A DNA stretch of 64,000 bases, taken from positions 186,001 through 250,000 of the forward strand of contig NZ_PJBB01000003.1 of NCBI RefSeq assembly GCF_002836595.1, given 5' to 3'. This document shows, in pieces, positions 27,017 through 36,067 of this stretch; position 1 is the first letter of the stretch, and the number at the start of each line of letters is the position of its first letter. This stretch comes from Tenacibaculum sp. Bg11-29. Lineage in GTDB: Bacteria > Bacteroidota > Bacteroidia > Flavobacteriales > Flavobacteriaceae. Position numbers and translations under genes: made by a program. The notes below the pieces were generated by a model. That model had not been told where the DNA came from and ran no database searches. It saw nothing but the letters and a program-made list of their open reading frames with translations.

Positions 27017-28957
27017 ATGAAATACCTTTTTAAACTATCAATAATTCTTTTACTTTTTATTAGTAGTTGCACTCCAAAAACAGCAACTGAAAAAGAAGCA
27101 AAAGCAACTATAAAAGATACTTACGTTAAAGATAATTATAATAAAAAAGAAGTAAATATTCCCATGAGAGATGGTAATAAATTACATACAACTATTTATT
27201 CACCTAAAGACACTAGTAAAGTATATCCTATTTTACTACAACGTACCCCTTATAGTTGTAGACCTTATGGTGACGATAAATTTAGAACCAAAATTGGTCC
27301 GAATTTAAACTTAATGAAAGAAGGAAATATTGTAGTATATCAAGATGTTCGTGGTCGTTGGATGAGCGAAGGCGTGTATGATAATATGCGTGCTTATATT
27401 CCGAATAAAACAGCTAAACAAACTGATGAGACTAGTGATACTTATGACACAATTGACTGGTTAGTAAAAAATATAACAAACAATAACGGTAAAGTAGGTA
27501 CTTGGGGAATTTCATATCCTGGGCATTACGCTACTATTTCAACGATTGATGCACATCCTGCTTTAAAAGCAGCCTCACCACAAGCATGTATTGGAGATTT
27601 CTTTTTTGATGATTTTCATCATAATGGTGCTTTTTTACTAAGCTATTTTAATGCGATTCCTTTATTTGGTACTTACAAAGACCAACCAACAGATTCTGCT
27701 TGGTATTCTTTTCCAGAAATGAAAACCCAAGATCAATATCAATTTTTCTTAGATAAAGGTCCTTTAAAAAACTTAAACGAATATTTTCAATATGATAAAT
27801 TAGATGTTGCTACTGCTGAAAATAAAGACAGAATTGATGATTTTTTCTGGAAAGAAATGGTAGAACACCCTAATTACGATTCAATTTGGCAAAGCAAAGG
27901 TATTATTCAACATTTAAATAAAGTACCATCTACAGTAGCAACAATGATTGTTGCAGGAGAATTTGATGCAGAAGATTTATACGGACCTTTAGAAACCTAT
28001 AAAAATATTGAAAAACATCAACCAAACAATTACAATACCTTAGTTTTTGGTCCTTGGGATCATGGCGGATGGGCTAGAAACAAAGTGCAAAACAAAGTAG
28101 GAAATTATTATTTTGGAGATTCAATTTCTTTAAAATTTCAAAAAGAAATAGAAACGAAATTCTTTAATCATTTCTTAAAAGGAGATGGTTCTAAAAATAG
28201 TGGGTTACCAGAAGCTTATGTTTTTGATACTGGTAAAAAAGAATGGAAATCGTATGATGTTTGGCCTCCAGAAAACACTAAAAAAGAAGTGTTCTTTTTA
28301 TCAGAAAATCAAAAATTAATAATTGTTCCTCCTGTTCATAAAAAATATATTAAACCAATCAACTTCGTTAGTGACATTAAACATCCTGTTCCGTATTCTG
28401 AAGATATTAAAACAATTTTTACACCTCGTAAATACATGACCGATGATCAGCGTTTTGCAGCAAGAAGACCTGATGTTTTAGTTTTTCAAACTGAAGAGTT
28501 AACCGAAGATTTTACACTTTCTGGAGATATTTTAGCAAAACTGAATGTAGCAACTACAGGTTCTGCTGCTGATTGGATTGTAAAAGTAATTGATGTACAT
28601 CCTGCTGATTTAAAAAATGACAATAAAGAAATGCAATCGCATTTAAAACTAAGTAATTATCACATGATGGTTCGTAGTGAAGTAATGCGTGGTCGTTTTA
28701 GAAATAGTTTTGCAAAACCAGAACCGTTTACTCCTAATAAGAAAACTGCTGTAAATATAAAATTACAAGATGTCTTTCACACGTTTAAAAAAGGTCATAA
28801 ATTACAAATACAGGTACAAAGCACATGGTTTCCGTTAATTGATTTGAATCCGCAAACTTATGTTCACAATATTTACAAGGCCACTGAAAAAGATTTTAAA
28901 ACGCAAACACATACTGTGTTTTCAGACTCTAGTATTGAATTTTCTGTTTTAAAATAA
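27017..28957 (+). CDS. CocE/NonD-family hydrolase, lipoprotein
   Basis: 646 residues from the ATG at 27017, which begins a lipoprotein signal (LSIILLLFISSCTPK). The earlier in-frame start at 26930 would run through the preceding gene's terminator. An X-Pro dipeptidyl-peptidase/CocE-type alpha/beta-hydrolase domain follows: VYQDVRGRW, the nucleophile elbow GTWGISYPG, the acid region AGEFDAEDLYG, and GPWDHGGW with the catalytic His. The C-terminal jelly-roll domain (from about 470) completes the family layout. Known members hydrolyse acyl or proline-containing amide bonds; here the product is likely a periplasmic or outer-membrane enzyme. Confidence 0.92.
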   Translation: MKYLFKLSIILLLFISSCTPKTATEKEAKATIKDTYVKDNYNKKEVNIPMRDGNKLHTTIYSPKDTSKVYPILLQRTPYSCRPYGDDKFRTKIGPNLNLMKEGNIVVYQDVRGRWMSEGVYDNMRAYIPNKTAKQTDETSDTYDTIDWLVKNITNNNGKVGTWGISYPGHYATISTIDAHPALKAASPQACIGDFFFDDFHHNGAFLLSYFNAIPLFGTYKDQPTDSAWYSFPEMKTQDQYQFFLDKGPLKNLNEYFQYDKLDVATAENKDRIDDFFWKEMVEHPNYDSIWQSKGIIQHLNKVPSTVATMIVAGEFDAEDLYGPLETYKNIEKHQPNNYNTLVFGPWDHGGWARNKVQNKVGNYYFGDSISLKFQKEIETKFFNHFLKGDGSKNSGLPEAYVFDTGKKEWKSYDVWPPENTKKEVFFLSENQKLIIVPPVHKKYIKPINFVSDIKHPVPYSEDIKTIFTPRKYMTDDQRFAARRPDVLVFQTEELTEDFTLSGDILAKLNVATTGSAADWIVKVIDVHPADLKNDNKEMQSHLKLSNYHMMVRSEVMRGRFRNSFAKPEPFTPNKKTAVNIKLQDVFHTFKKGHKLQIQVQSTWFPLIDLNPQTYVHNIYKATEKDFKTQTHTVFSDSSIEFSVLK

Positions 28958-28962
28958 AAATA

Positions 28963-29823
28963 ATGAATTGTAAAAACTGTAATGAAATAATAGAAAATAA
29001 TGCTCTTTTTTGTGACAATTGTGGAGCGAAGATTATTAAAAGCCGAATTACTTTTAAGTTTTTAATGGTCGAACTTTTTTCTATGTTAGGCTTTAATAGC
29101 ATGTTTTTTAACACCTTAAAAAAAATGTTTTTAGCACCGAATGAGGTCCTAAATGAATATTTAAACGGGATAAGAAAACGTTATGTAAATCCATTTGCAT
29201 ATCTAGCTGTTGGTGCGGCATTGTCGTTAATTATTTTTAATTTCTTTTCTAAAGATTATTTAAAAATGCAAGCAACAGTAAACCAATCTCAAACTAAAGA
29301 GATTAAAGAACTAGCTAATAAAGATTTATCTACAATTAAAAACTTATCTACAGAAGAATTTAATAAACTTAAGGTCAAACAACAGTTTGCAAAAAAACAA
29401 TTACATTATCTGGATAGCTGGGCTGGTTTTATACTACGAAATTTTAATATTATTACATTCCTGTTCCTTCCCTTTTATGCATTATTAAGTAAGTTTACTT
29501 ATACTAAACCTCACAATTTCGGAGAGCATATTGTAATAAATTCCTATATTCTAGGAACAACAATGTTTCTAACTTTACTTTCTTTTATTTTAGGTATGCT
29601 TATTCACCCTAGTCTTTTAACCTATAGTATTCTAGCTACATTAGTATATTACCTTTACTGTTTTAGCAAATTATATAAACTTGGTTTTGGAAAATCCATA
29701 TTAAAACTATTACGTTTTATAGGCGTGTTAATTCTAATGACTATTATTATTTTAATACTAGGAAGTATTATCGGGGTTATAATTGGTAAATTTTTCCCTA
29801 ACCTAATTAATCTAAAATCTTAA
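28963..29823 (+). CDS. DUF3667-family membrane protein with zinc ribbon
   Basis: 286 residues. The first 25 residues are a zinc ribbon (CKNC and CDNC pairs), followed by FNSMFFNTLKKMFLAPNEVL and a YVNPFAYLAVG segment typical of DUF3667. There are about five membrane segments (78-95, 155-175, 190-215, 215-235, 245-270). The function of the family is unknown. It starts 5 bases after the CocE-like gene, so the two form a transcription unit. Repeat copy A follows directly. Confidence 0.8.
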   Translation: MNCKNCNEIIENNALFCDNCGAKIIKSRITFKFLMVELFSMLGFNSMFFNTLKKMFLAPNEVLNEYLNGIRKRYVNPFAYLAVGAALSLIIFNFFSKDYLKMQATVNQSQTKEIKELANKDLSTIKNLSTEEFNKLKVKQQFAKKQLHYLDSWAGFILRNFNIITFLFLPFYALLSKFTYTKPHNFGEHIVINSYILGTTMFLTLLSFILGMLIHPSLLTYSILATLVYYLYCFSKLYKLGFGKSILKLLRFIGVLILMTIIILILGSIIGVIIGKFFPNLINLKS

Positions 29824-29841
29824 AACACATACTTTTTTTCT

Positions 29842-30021
29842 AAGATTCTAACATCAAATTTTATGTTCTAAAATAACCGTATTATAATCACTCTTATTCA
29901 TAACAAACCTCATAATTTAATTATGAGGTTTTGCTTTTAATTATCCTTTGATTCTTGACCTAAAAACGACTAAATTCGTTATCGTACGATACCATCATTA
30001 AAACAACGGATATCTTAATCA
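29842..30021. repeat. interspersed ~180-bp repeat, copy A
   Basis: The first of three related intergenic copies. Shared landmarks in order are GATTCTA, CCGTATTATA, the palindrome CCTCATAATTTAATTATGAGG (perfect in this copy, about 29907-29929), TTCGTTATCGT, and ACAACGGATATCTTAATCA at the end. It lies between the DUF3667 gene and an alpha/beta-hydrolase gene. The palindrome could also act as a terminator. Confidence 0.75.
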
Positions 30022-30054
30022 CTAACTGTGACTCCAAAAAAATTAAAGCCTAAT

Positions 30055-30972
30055 ATGAAAAAACACATATTCCTTTTATTGTTAGTAGTTATTTCAATTC
30101 TGATTTACAACTACTATAACGAAGATACAAACGAACTGAAAATAGCTCAAGACAGTTCAGGTGACGAATATTTAAATTTGGAATTAGGAAAAATGCGTTA
30201 CAAGGTTTATGGTAGCGAGAACCAGAATACTTTAATTTTAATACACGGATTCAATGGTTATATGGAATGTTGGAATCCGAATATAGATTCGCTTGTGCAT
30301 GCAGGTTATAAAGTTGTTTTATATGATTTATGGGGAAGAGGACTCTCTGATAGACCTAGAGTTGATTTAAAAATTGAAATTTTTAGAAATCAATTAAACG
30401 ACCTAATTGAATTTATTGATTCAAAAAAAGTTAGTTTAATTGGCTCATCTTTTGGTTGCGTAATTGCATCTGATTATACACTTAAGTATCCAAATAGAGT
30501 TGAAAAATTAGTCTTTGTTGGACCAGCTGGTTGGCCATCTGACGAAAACAAGCCTTCAAGCTTGATTAAAGTTCCTATTTTATCGCAAGCAGTTTTTTAC
30601 TTTTTTGGACAAAACATTCTAAAACCAAAAGTTGAGAATTACCTCTATGATAAAAAGAATTATAATTGGGCTGTTGACTATTGGGAAAAGTATGCAAATT
30701 ACGATGGTTATACTCGTTCTGCTTTATCAGCGTTAAAATACTCACCTGTTATAGATAATTTAGAAGGTTGGAAGAAAATTGGAAAAGAAGGAAAGCCAAT
30801 TTTATTTATTTGGGGTGAAGATGATGTTAGTTTTCCTTTTTCAAATGCAAAAAAGGCTAAAAAATTAATTCCTGGCTCTAAAGTTATCGGAATTAAAAAT
30901 TCTGCACATTGGGTAAATATCGAAAAACCTGAATTGGTTAATAAAGCAATTATATCATATCTAAACGAATAA
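30055..30972 (+). CDS. alpha/beta hydrolase with N-terminal membrane anchor
   Basis: 305 residues from the ATG at 30055, which starts a signal-anchor MKKHIFLLLLVVISILIYNY; an in-frame GTG at 30028 is just behind the repeat and less likely. Catalytic elements: HGFNG (oxyanion hole), GSSFGC (Ser nucleophile), WGEDDVSFPF (Asp) and NSAHWVNIEKPEL (His). It is probably an exported hydrolase or lipase-like enzyme of unknown substrate. Repeat copies A and B bracket it as in a cassette, which suggests it was gained as a unit. Confidence 0.88.
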   Translation: MKKHIFLLLLVVISILIYNYYNEDTNELKIAQDSSGDEYLNLELGKMRYKVYGSENQNTLILIHGFNGYMECWNPNIDSLVHAGYKVVLYDLWGRGLSDRPRVDLKIEIFRNQLNDLIEFIDSKKVSLIGSSFGCVIASDYTLKYPNRVEKLVFVGPAGWPSDENKPSSLIKVPILSQAVFYFFGQNILKPKVENYLYDKKNYNWAVDYWEKYANYDGYTRSALSALKYSPVIDNLEGWKKIGKEGKPILFIWGEDDVSFPFSNAKKAKKLIPGSKVIGIKNSAHWVNIEKPELVNKAIISYLNE

Positions 30973-31067
30973 AAACCACACCATCTATAAATTAATTACT
31001 TTGACAAGTACTTAACTGATTGCCTCTATTGATTATGATGATAATTAAAACACATGCCATACTTATG

Positions 31068-31247
31068 GATTCTAGCATCCAATTTTATGTTTTAAAACAA
31101 CCGTATTATAGACACTAATATTCATAACAAACTTCATAATTTAATTACGAGGTTTTACTTTTTAGGTTAGTTTGATTATTGATTCAAAAACAGCTAACTT
31201 CGTTATCGTATGATGTTCATTATTAAAATGATGGACATCTTTATAGT
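31068..31247. repeat. interspersed ~180-bp repeat, copy B
   Basis: The second copy, between the alpha/beta hydrolase and the HNH-like gene. It keeps GATTCTAGCATCC, CCGTATTATA, the central palindrome with two changes (CTTCATAATTTAATTACGAGG), and GCTAACTTCGTTATCGT. The last 40 bases are more divergent than in copies A and C. Confidence 0.7.
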
Positions 31248-31267
31248 GATTTATCAAATTAAAAATT

Positions 31268-32047
31268 ATGCAAAAATGCAAATTATGTTTAACGAAAAAT
31301 GCTGATAAAAAAAACTCTCATATTATTCCAAAATTCATGGGTAAAAGATTGTTTGAATCTACAAATCCTAGATATGGGGTTAAAATAGATGTTAATGGTA
31401 AATCGAAAAAAATACAAGACTCCCCTAAAGAAGATTATATTTTCTGCTCAGACTGTGAAGAAAGATTTGCTAAACTTGAACATTATTTTTCGTTGAAATT
31501 AAAAAGCATACATAATTACAGTAATGAAAAAGATAAATTTAAAATTCATACCATTCAAAAAAACACTATTCTAGAGTGTTTTAAAGTCCCATTTAATGCA
31601 ATAAAACTTTTTAACTATTCTTTAGTCTGGAGAGCGAGTATCTCTAACAGACATGAATTTTCAAACTTTAAACTCCCTAAACTTAATGAAGAAATTTTAA
31701 GAACTTTCTTAAATTCTAATTTAACATTATCACATAAAAAACTAACTGAAACATTAAAGAATATTCAGGATGAAACCAATTTTGATTCGTATTTCTTCAA
31801 ATGTATTGTGAAAAACGAATATTCAAGAGGTATTTTTACAGCTTACGAATTTTCAAAGCATTCTTTTGGACTCTTTTTAGTCGATATTATCATTTTTTTA
31901 TATATTGATAAATCAAAAATCCCAAATGAATTTCAAATAATTTCAAACACGCAAAAAAACAACGCATTAATAGCTATGGCCGATATTCCTAATTGGAAAA
32001 AATTAAATTCGGGACCATTGAAAAGTATAAGTAATGTAATCAACTAA
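31268..32047 (+). CDS. HNH-endonuclease-like protein with two CxxC pairs
   Basis: 259 residues. The N-terminal third shows a zinc-binding module: CKLC at residues 3-6, SHIIPKF near 19, and FCSDCEERFAKLE near 63. The spacing CxxC...H...CxxC recalls HNH-type nucleases and related zinc-finger proteins often found in accessory DNA. The remainder has no motif I recognise. No partner nuclease or methylase is adjacent. It stands alone between repeat copies B and C. The nuclease assignment is tentative because the catalytic HNH residues are not all identifiable. Confidence 0.6.
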   Translation: MQKCKLCLTKNADKKNSHIIPKFMGKRLFESTNPRYGVKIDVNGKSKKIQDSPKEDYIFCSDCEERFAKLEHYFSLKLKSIHNYSNEKDKFKIHTIQKNTILECFKVPFNAIKLFNYSLVWRASISNRHEFSNFKLPKLNEEILRTFLNSNLTLSHKKLTETLKNIQDETNFDSYFFKCIVKNEYSRGIFTAYEFSKHSFGLFLVDIIIFLYIDKSKIPNEFQIISNTQKNNALIAMADIPNWKKLNSGPLKSISNVIN

Positions 32048-32096
32048 CTTAAATGTTTCTATTAAAATCTTAGTAATTATATCATACTGTATTTTC

Positions 32097-32272
32097 GGAT
32101 TCTAGTAATGAGTTTTCTATTCTAGAAAAATCGTATTATAAATACTCTTACTTATAACCAACCTCATAATTTAATTACGAGGTTCAGCTTTTAGTTTGAT
32201 TCTTAGCTCAAAAACTGCTAACTTCGTTATCGTGCCATATCCATCATTAAGACAACGGATATCTTAATCATT
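32097..32272. repeat. interspersed ~180-bp repeat, copy C
   Basis: The third copy, between the HNH-like gene and the frameshifted lipoprotein. Landmarks are GATTCTAGTAATGAG, TCGTATTATAAA, AACCTCATAATTTAATTACG, GCTAACTTCGTTATCGT and ACAACGGATATCTTAATCA. Confidence 0.75.
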
Positions 32273-32287
32273 GTAAAACATTATAAA

Positions 32288-32886
32288 TTGAGATACTTTA
32301 TAAAAATAATTTTTACATCGTTAATTCTAATTTCTTGTAAAAACAATGAAAAATTAATTTCACAAGAATTTTATTATCCTAATAAACCTAAATTTTCTAA
32401 AAATAAAAATCATCAATTTATAGACATAAAAACATTTGAAAATTTTAATCAATTAGTTGATAATCTTGAAATTTTAAATTATCATGGGAAAAAGGCTTAT
32501 TTAAAAATTGAAAGTAAAAATATAATTATTTAATTTCAACAACTTTTGGCCAATGTTTCCCTGTACTTTTGAAATTTAAAAACATTTTAAGTATATCAAA
32601 AGATAGTATAAAAAAAGAAAAAGACTATCCTATTCTCGAGTTAAAAACTGTAATGAAAAAAGATTTACTCAATTCTGGAGAAAATGATAGATATTCTGAC
32701 TCATCTGAAAAACTTGTAATTTCATTAACAAGTGAAATAAATGAATTGGAAAATTTAATTTTGAAAGTAACCAAAGTATTTAATGAAACTCAAGAAGTAA
32801 CTTCTGACTCTTTAAACCTGAACATATATATTAATAGGAGAATGGAAATATATCCACCAACACCGAGAACAGAATATATTGAGTAA
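32288..32886 (+). pseudogene. frameshifted small lipoprotein gene, unknown family
   Basis: Two open frames run head to tail. The first (32288-32533, TTG start) begins with a lipoprotein signal (IIFTSLILISCKN) and ends YLKIESKNIII. The second is open from 32518 in the neighbouring frame and reads through STTFGQCFPVLLKFKN into KDSIKKEKDYPILE, ending at 32886. Its only start codon is a TTG at 32569. The natural reading is one ~195-residue lipoprotein broken by a one-base loss in the A-rich stretch near 32518-32530. No family was recognised. Confidence 0.55.
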
Positions 32887-32921
32887 AACCTTTTTACAAC
32901 ACTATATATAATTTTTTATTA

Positions 32922-32951
32922 GTGTTCTAGCCTAGCGAATTTTCTATTCGG
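32922..32951. repeat. possible truncated fourth repeat copy
   Basis: About 30 bases (GTTCTAG...GAATTTTCTATTC) resemble the left end of copy C (ATTCTAG...GAGTTTTCTATTC). No central palindrome follows. Weak, but it lies exactly where a fourth copy would be expected after the third gene. Confidence 0.3.
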
Positions 32952-33018
32952 TTTGTATTTGCTAATTTAATTACTGAAATACACAATTAAATCTTACTCA
33001 AATACAATAACTAAACAT

Positions 33019-33642
33019 CTACAACCATTTCAAAAACTCACTTCTATCAATCTCACCAGCGCCCAAACTTTCTAGATGTTCATTGTGTACTTGGCAATCT
33101 ATCAATTTATAACCGCAATTTTTCACTAAATATATAAAAGCAACTTTACTCATATTACTTGCTTTGCTAAACATACTTTCGCCACAAAAAACACCGTTGT
33201 TTAAATCAACACCGTATAAACCAGCAACTAATGTATCATTCATCCAAACTTCAATAGATTTTGTAATTCCTTTTTCGTGTAAATTAATATAAGCATGCTC
33301 CATATCGTCAGTAATCCAAGTACCTAATTGATCATTTCTATCAATATGGCGGCAATTAAAAATCACCTCTTTAAAAGCCTTGTTTTCTGTTATCGTAAAA
33401 TTATTTTTTCGCAATACCTGACGCATCGATTTTGATACTCTTAACTCATCAGGAAATAACACCATACGTTCTGGTGGCGAATACCAAACAATAGGTTCCC
33501 CTTCGTTAAACCAAGGGAAAATTCCATTTTTATAAGCATAAATCAAACGTTCAGCAGATAAATCTCCGCCAAAAGCTAAAACACCATCTTCGTTTGCAAA
33601 TTCGTGGGGTGGAAATACTATTTCTTCAGGTAACCAAATCAT
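33019..33642 (-). CDS. aat: leucyl/phenylalanyl-tRNA--protein transferase
   Basis: 207 residues, typical Aat length. Signatures: the N-terminal FPPHEFANEDGVLAFGGDLS, WYSPPERMVLFP, the AYINLHEKG segment, GLYGVDLNNGVFCGESMFS, and DCQVHNEHLESLGAGEI near the C terminus. The enzyme adds Leu or Phe from aminoacyl-tRNA to proteins with N-terminal Lys or Arg and so marks them for ClpS/ClpAP degradation (bacterial N-degron pathway) in the cytoplasm. Monocistronic on the minus strand and divergent from the COG2509 gene. Confidence 0.96.
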   Translation of the reverse strand: MIWLPEEIVFPPHEFANEDGVLAFGGDLSAERLIYAYKNGIFPWFNEGEPIVWYSPPERMVLFPDELRVSKSMRQVLRKNNFTITENKAFKEVIFNCRHIDRNDQLGTWITDDMEHAYINLHEKGITKSIEVWMNDTLVAGLYGVDLNNGVFCGESMFSKASNMSKVAFIYLVKNCGYKLIDCQVHNEHLESLGAGEIDRSEFLKWL

Positions 33643-33664
33643 ATAAATACAATAATAAAGCCTA

Positions 33665-33672
33665 CAAATATA
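33665..33672 (-). promoter_or_regulatory. candidate -7 box for aat
   Basis: On the minus strand this reads TATATTTG, an exact TAnnTTTG match, and it lies 22 bases before the aat start codon. Confidence 0.45.
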
Positions 33673-33766
33673 GCATAGTTCTTATCACTATAACTGATAA
33701 AACGACAACGTTCATTTCATTTTTATAATTCTTAACAAAATGAAAACGTATCAATTCAAATTTCCA

Positions 33767-33774
33767 TAATTTTG
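33767..33774 (+). promoter_or_regulatory. candidate -7 box almost touching the start codon
   Basis: TAATTTTG ends 4 bases before the ATG at 33779. If it is used, transcription would begin at or next to the start codon and give a leaderless mRNA. Confidence 0.4.
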
Positions 33775-33778
33775 CAAC

Positions 33779-35335
33779 ATGGTAAAAGAACTTCAACTAC
33801 GTGTTAATTTAATAGAAGAAAAGAAAGAAGATATTCTAAAAAAGAAAGCTTCTAGAAAATTAGACATCGCTCTTTCTACGATAACAGCTGTAAAGGTGTT
33901 GCGTAAATCTATTGATGCTCGTAAAAAAGATGTTATTTTTAACTATAAAATAGCTGTATATATTAACGAACCTTTGCCTGATACACCAGATTATGTTTTC
34001 GAATATAAAGATGTTTCGAAAGCAAAAGAGGTTCACATTATTGGTTTTGGTCCCGCAGGTATGTATGCTGCGCTGCGCTGTATAGAACTAGGTTACAAAC
34101 CTATTGTTTTAGAACGTGGTAAAAATGTACAAGATCGTCGTAGAGATTTACGTGCTATTAATCAAGAACACTTTGTAAACGAAGATTCTAATTATTGCTT
34201 TGGCGAAGGTGGTGCAGGAACGTATTCTGACGGAAAACTATATACGCGTAGTTTAAAACGTGGTGATGTTCGTCGAATCTTTGAAAACTTAGTACATCAT
34301 GGTGCTGCTGATGATATTTTAATTGATGCACATCCTCACATTGGAACAAACAAACTGCCTAAAATTATTCAAAACATTCGTGAGAATATTATAAAATATG
34401 GTGGTGAAGTTCATTTTAACACACGTGTTACAGATTTCGTAGTTAAAAACAATAAAATACAAGCCATACAATTACTAAACGGAAATGAAATGACAGTAAA
34501 TGCTGTTATTTTAGCAACAGGGCATTCCGCTAGAGATATTTATGAGCTACTGAATAAAAAAGACATTTTATTAAAAGCGAAGTCATTTGCAATGGGAGTT
34601 CGTGTAGAGCACCCTCAAGAAATTATTGATCAGATTCAATACAGTTGTTCTGGACAAAGAGATGAGTTACTGCCTGCAGCTGCTTATAGTTTAGTACAAC
34701 AAGTAAACAACAGAGGTGTATATTCATTTTGCATGTGTCCTGGTGGATTTATTGTACCTGCTGCAACCGCAAATGGTGAAGTTGTTGTAAACGGAATGTC
34801 TCCTTCTCGTAGAAATAACAAGTTTGCGAATTCAGGAATTGTAGTAGAATTAAATATTGATAAAGATTTTAAGAAATACGAACATTTCGGAGCTTTAAAA
34901 GGATTAGAGTTTCAAAAAGATTTAGAAAAAATAGCTTTTAATGCTGGTGGAAAAAGTCAGGTTGCACCTGCACAACGTTTAACCGATTTTGTTGAAGGTA
35001 ATTTATCTTCATCTTTAAATGAAACTTCATATCAACCAGGATTAAAATCTTCTCCGTTACATTCATTACTTCCAAAAATAATTGGAGGTAGGTTACGTAA
35101 AGGTTTTGATGCGTTCGGAAAAAAAATGCACGGATATTATACTGCTGAAGCGAATATTATTGGTGTAGAATCTCGTACTTCATCGCCCGTAAACATTCCT
35201 AGAAAAGAAAATTTAGAACATCCTGAAATTGAAGGTTTGTTTCCTTGTGGTGAAGGTGGTGGTTATGCTGGAGGAATTATATCAGCAGCAATGGATGGTG
35301 AACGTTGTGCTGAAGCGGCAATTGCTAACTTATAA
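33779..35335 (+). CDS. FAD-dependent oxidoreductase, COG2509 type
   Basis: 518 residues. An N-terminal domain of ~90 residues precedes the dinucleotide fold IIGFGPAGMYAALRC with the FAD-binding ELGYKPIVLERG. Further marks are CFGEGGAGTYSDGKLYTR, ATGHSARDIYELL, FCMCPGGFIVPAA, and the C-terminal CGEGGGYAGGIISAAMDG. These define the uncharacterised COG2509 flavoproteins, widespread and probably cytosolic. The reaction is unknown. The gene appears monocistronic. Confidence 0.9.
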   Translation: MVKELQLRVNLIEEKKEDILKKKASRKLDIALSTITAVKVLRKSIDARKKDVIFNYKIAVYINEPLPDTPDYVFEYKDVSKAKEVHIIGFGPAGMYAALRCIELGYKPIVLERGKNVQDRRRDLRAINQEHFVNEDSNYCFGEGGAGTYSDGKLYTRSLKRGDVRRIFENLVHHGAADDILIDAHPHIGTNKLPKIIQNIRENIIKYGGEVHFNTRVTDFVVKNNKIQAIQLLNGNEMTVNAVILATGHSARDIYELLNKKDILLKAKSFAMGVRVEHPQEIIDQIQYSCSGQRDELLPAAAYSLVQQVNNRGVYSFCMCPGGFIVPAATANGEVVVNGMSPSRRNNKFANSGIVVELNIDKDFKKYEHFGALKGLEFQKDLEKIAFNAGGKSQVAPAQRLTDFVEGNLSSSLNETSYQPGLKSSPLHSLLPKIIGGRLRKGFDAFGKKMHGYYTAEANIIGVESRTSSPVNIPRKENLEHPEIEGLFPCGEGGGYAGGIISAAMDGERCAEAAIANL

Positions 35336-35348
35336 TTAACGATATTTC

Positions 35349-35380
35349 TTTGATTTATCTCTAATTACCTTGTATTTTTG
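35349..35380 (+). promoter_or_regulatory. Bacteroidota-type promoter with both -33 and -7 boxes
   Basis: TTTG at 35349-35352 and TATTTTTG at 35373-35380 are separated by 20 bases, close to the known TTTG-N19-TAnnTTTG arrangement. It is the best two-part match in the window. It should drive the membrane-protein gene starting at 35420. Confidence 0.55.
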
Positions 35381-35419
35381 TCTTCTCTAAAAGATGTTTG
35401 GAGAATCAAGTAAATAAAA

Positions 35420-36043
35420 GTGGAGAAAAAAAGAAACAAAAAAAAGAAAAACCCGCACGTAAAACGTTTACACAATTACTATCAACGTACTGGTTTTTAT
35501 ATGTTTATTTGGGAAAGTTTAAAAAAAGCTTTTTTACCAATATTAATAGCGGTTACAGTTGTATTTTTATTCAACAGATACGTGTACAACCTCAACGATG
35601 CTTTACAAGTAGTTACCGAAACTTTTTCTATACTTGGTATATTAATTACTTTTTTTGTTTCTGAAACTATATTAGGCTTAATACCTCCAGAGATTTTTAT
35701 TGCTTGGGCAAAAAAAACGGCAAATCCAGTTTTAAATTTATCAATTTTAGCAACCTTATCTTATTTAGGTGGCTTAACAGCTTATTTTATAGGAAGGGCT
35801 TCTTTAAAAATTAAGTCAATAAAAAACTATTTAGAAGTTAAAATGGCTAAAAACCTCAAAAACACGAGTAAGTGGGGAGGTATTTTAATTTTGGTTGGTG
35901 CATTACTGCCCTTACCTTTTGCAATCAGTTGTTTAACAGCAGGTATGATTAAGTATCCGTTTAAAAATGTAGTTATTTTTGGGCTATTCCGTTTTTTACG
36001 TTTTGCCATCTATGCTTTGGCTATTTTCAGCATCGTTAATTAA
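35420..36043 (+). CDS. small-family membrane protein resembling VTT/YqaA-type proteins
   Basis: 207 residues from a GTG at 35420. The frame has a stop just upstream and the next ATG (35501) would remove the conserved-looking HNYYQRTGFY. About five hydrophobic segments (39-58, 71-90, 105-125, 150-172, 182-203). The pattern of a reentrant loop with LVGALLPLPFAISCLTAGM is compatible with VTT-domain/YqaA proteins, which are membrane transport or lipid-related proteins of uncertain role. A competing frame from 35398 is open for 88 codons but encodes no recognisable protein. Confidence 0.7.
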   Translation: MEKKRNKKKKNPHVKRLHNYYQRTGFYMFIWESLKKAFLPILIAVTVVFLFNRYVYNLNDALQVVTETFSILGILITFFVSETILGLIPPEIFIAWAKKTANPVLNLSILATLSYLGGLTAYFIGRASLKIKSIKNYLEVKMAKNLKNTSKWGGILILVGALLPLPFAISCLTAGMIKYPFKNVVIFGLFRFLRFAIYALAIFSIVN

Positions 36044-36067
36044 ATTAATAATATTAAACACAAATTT

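Noticed and set aside
29842..32272. CRISPR array or integron attC sites
   Set aside because: The repeats are ~180 bp and ~1 kb apart, far too large and distant for CRISPR. The conserved attC end motifs (RYYYAAC and GTTRRRY) could not be placed at both ends, and no integrase gene is in the window.
35398..35664. 88-codon frame overlapping the start of the VTT-like gene
   Set aside because: It starts at a TTG, gives no recognisable protein, and the competing frame encodes a membrane protein with plausible homology.
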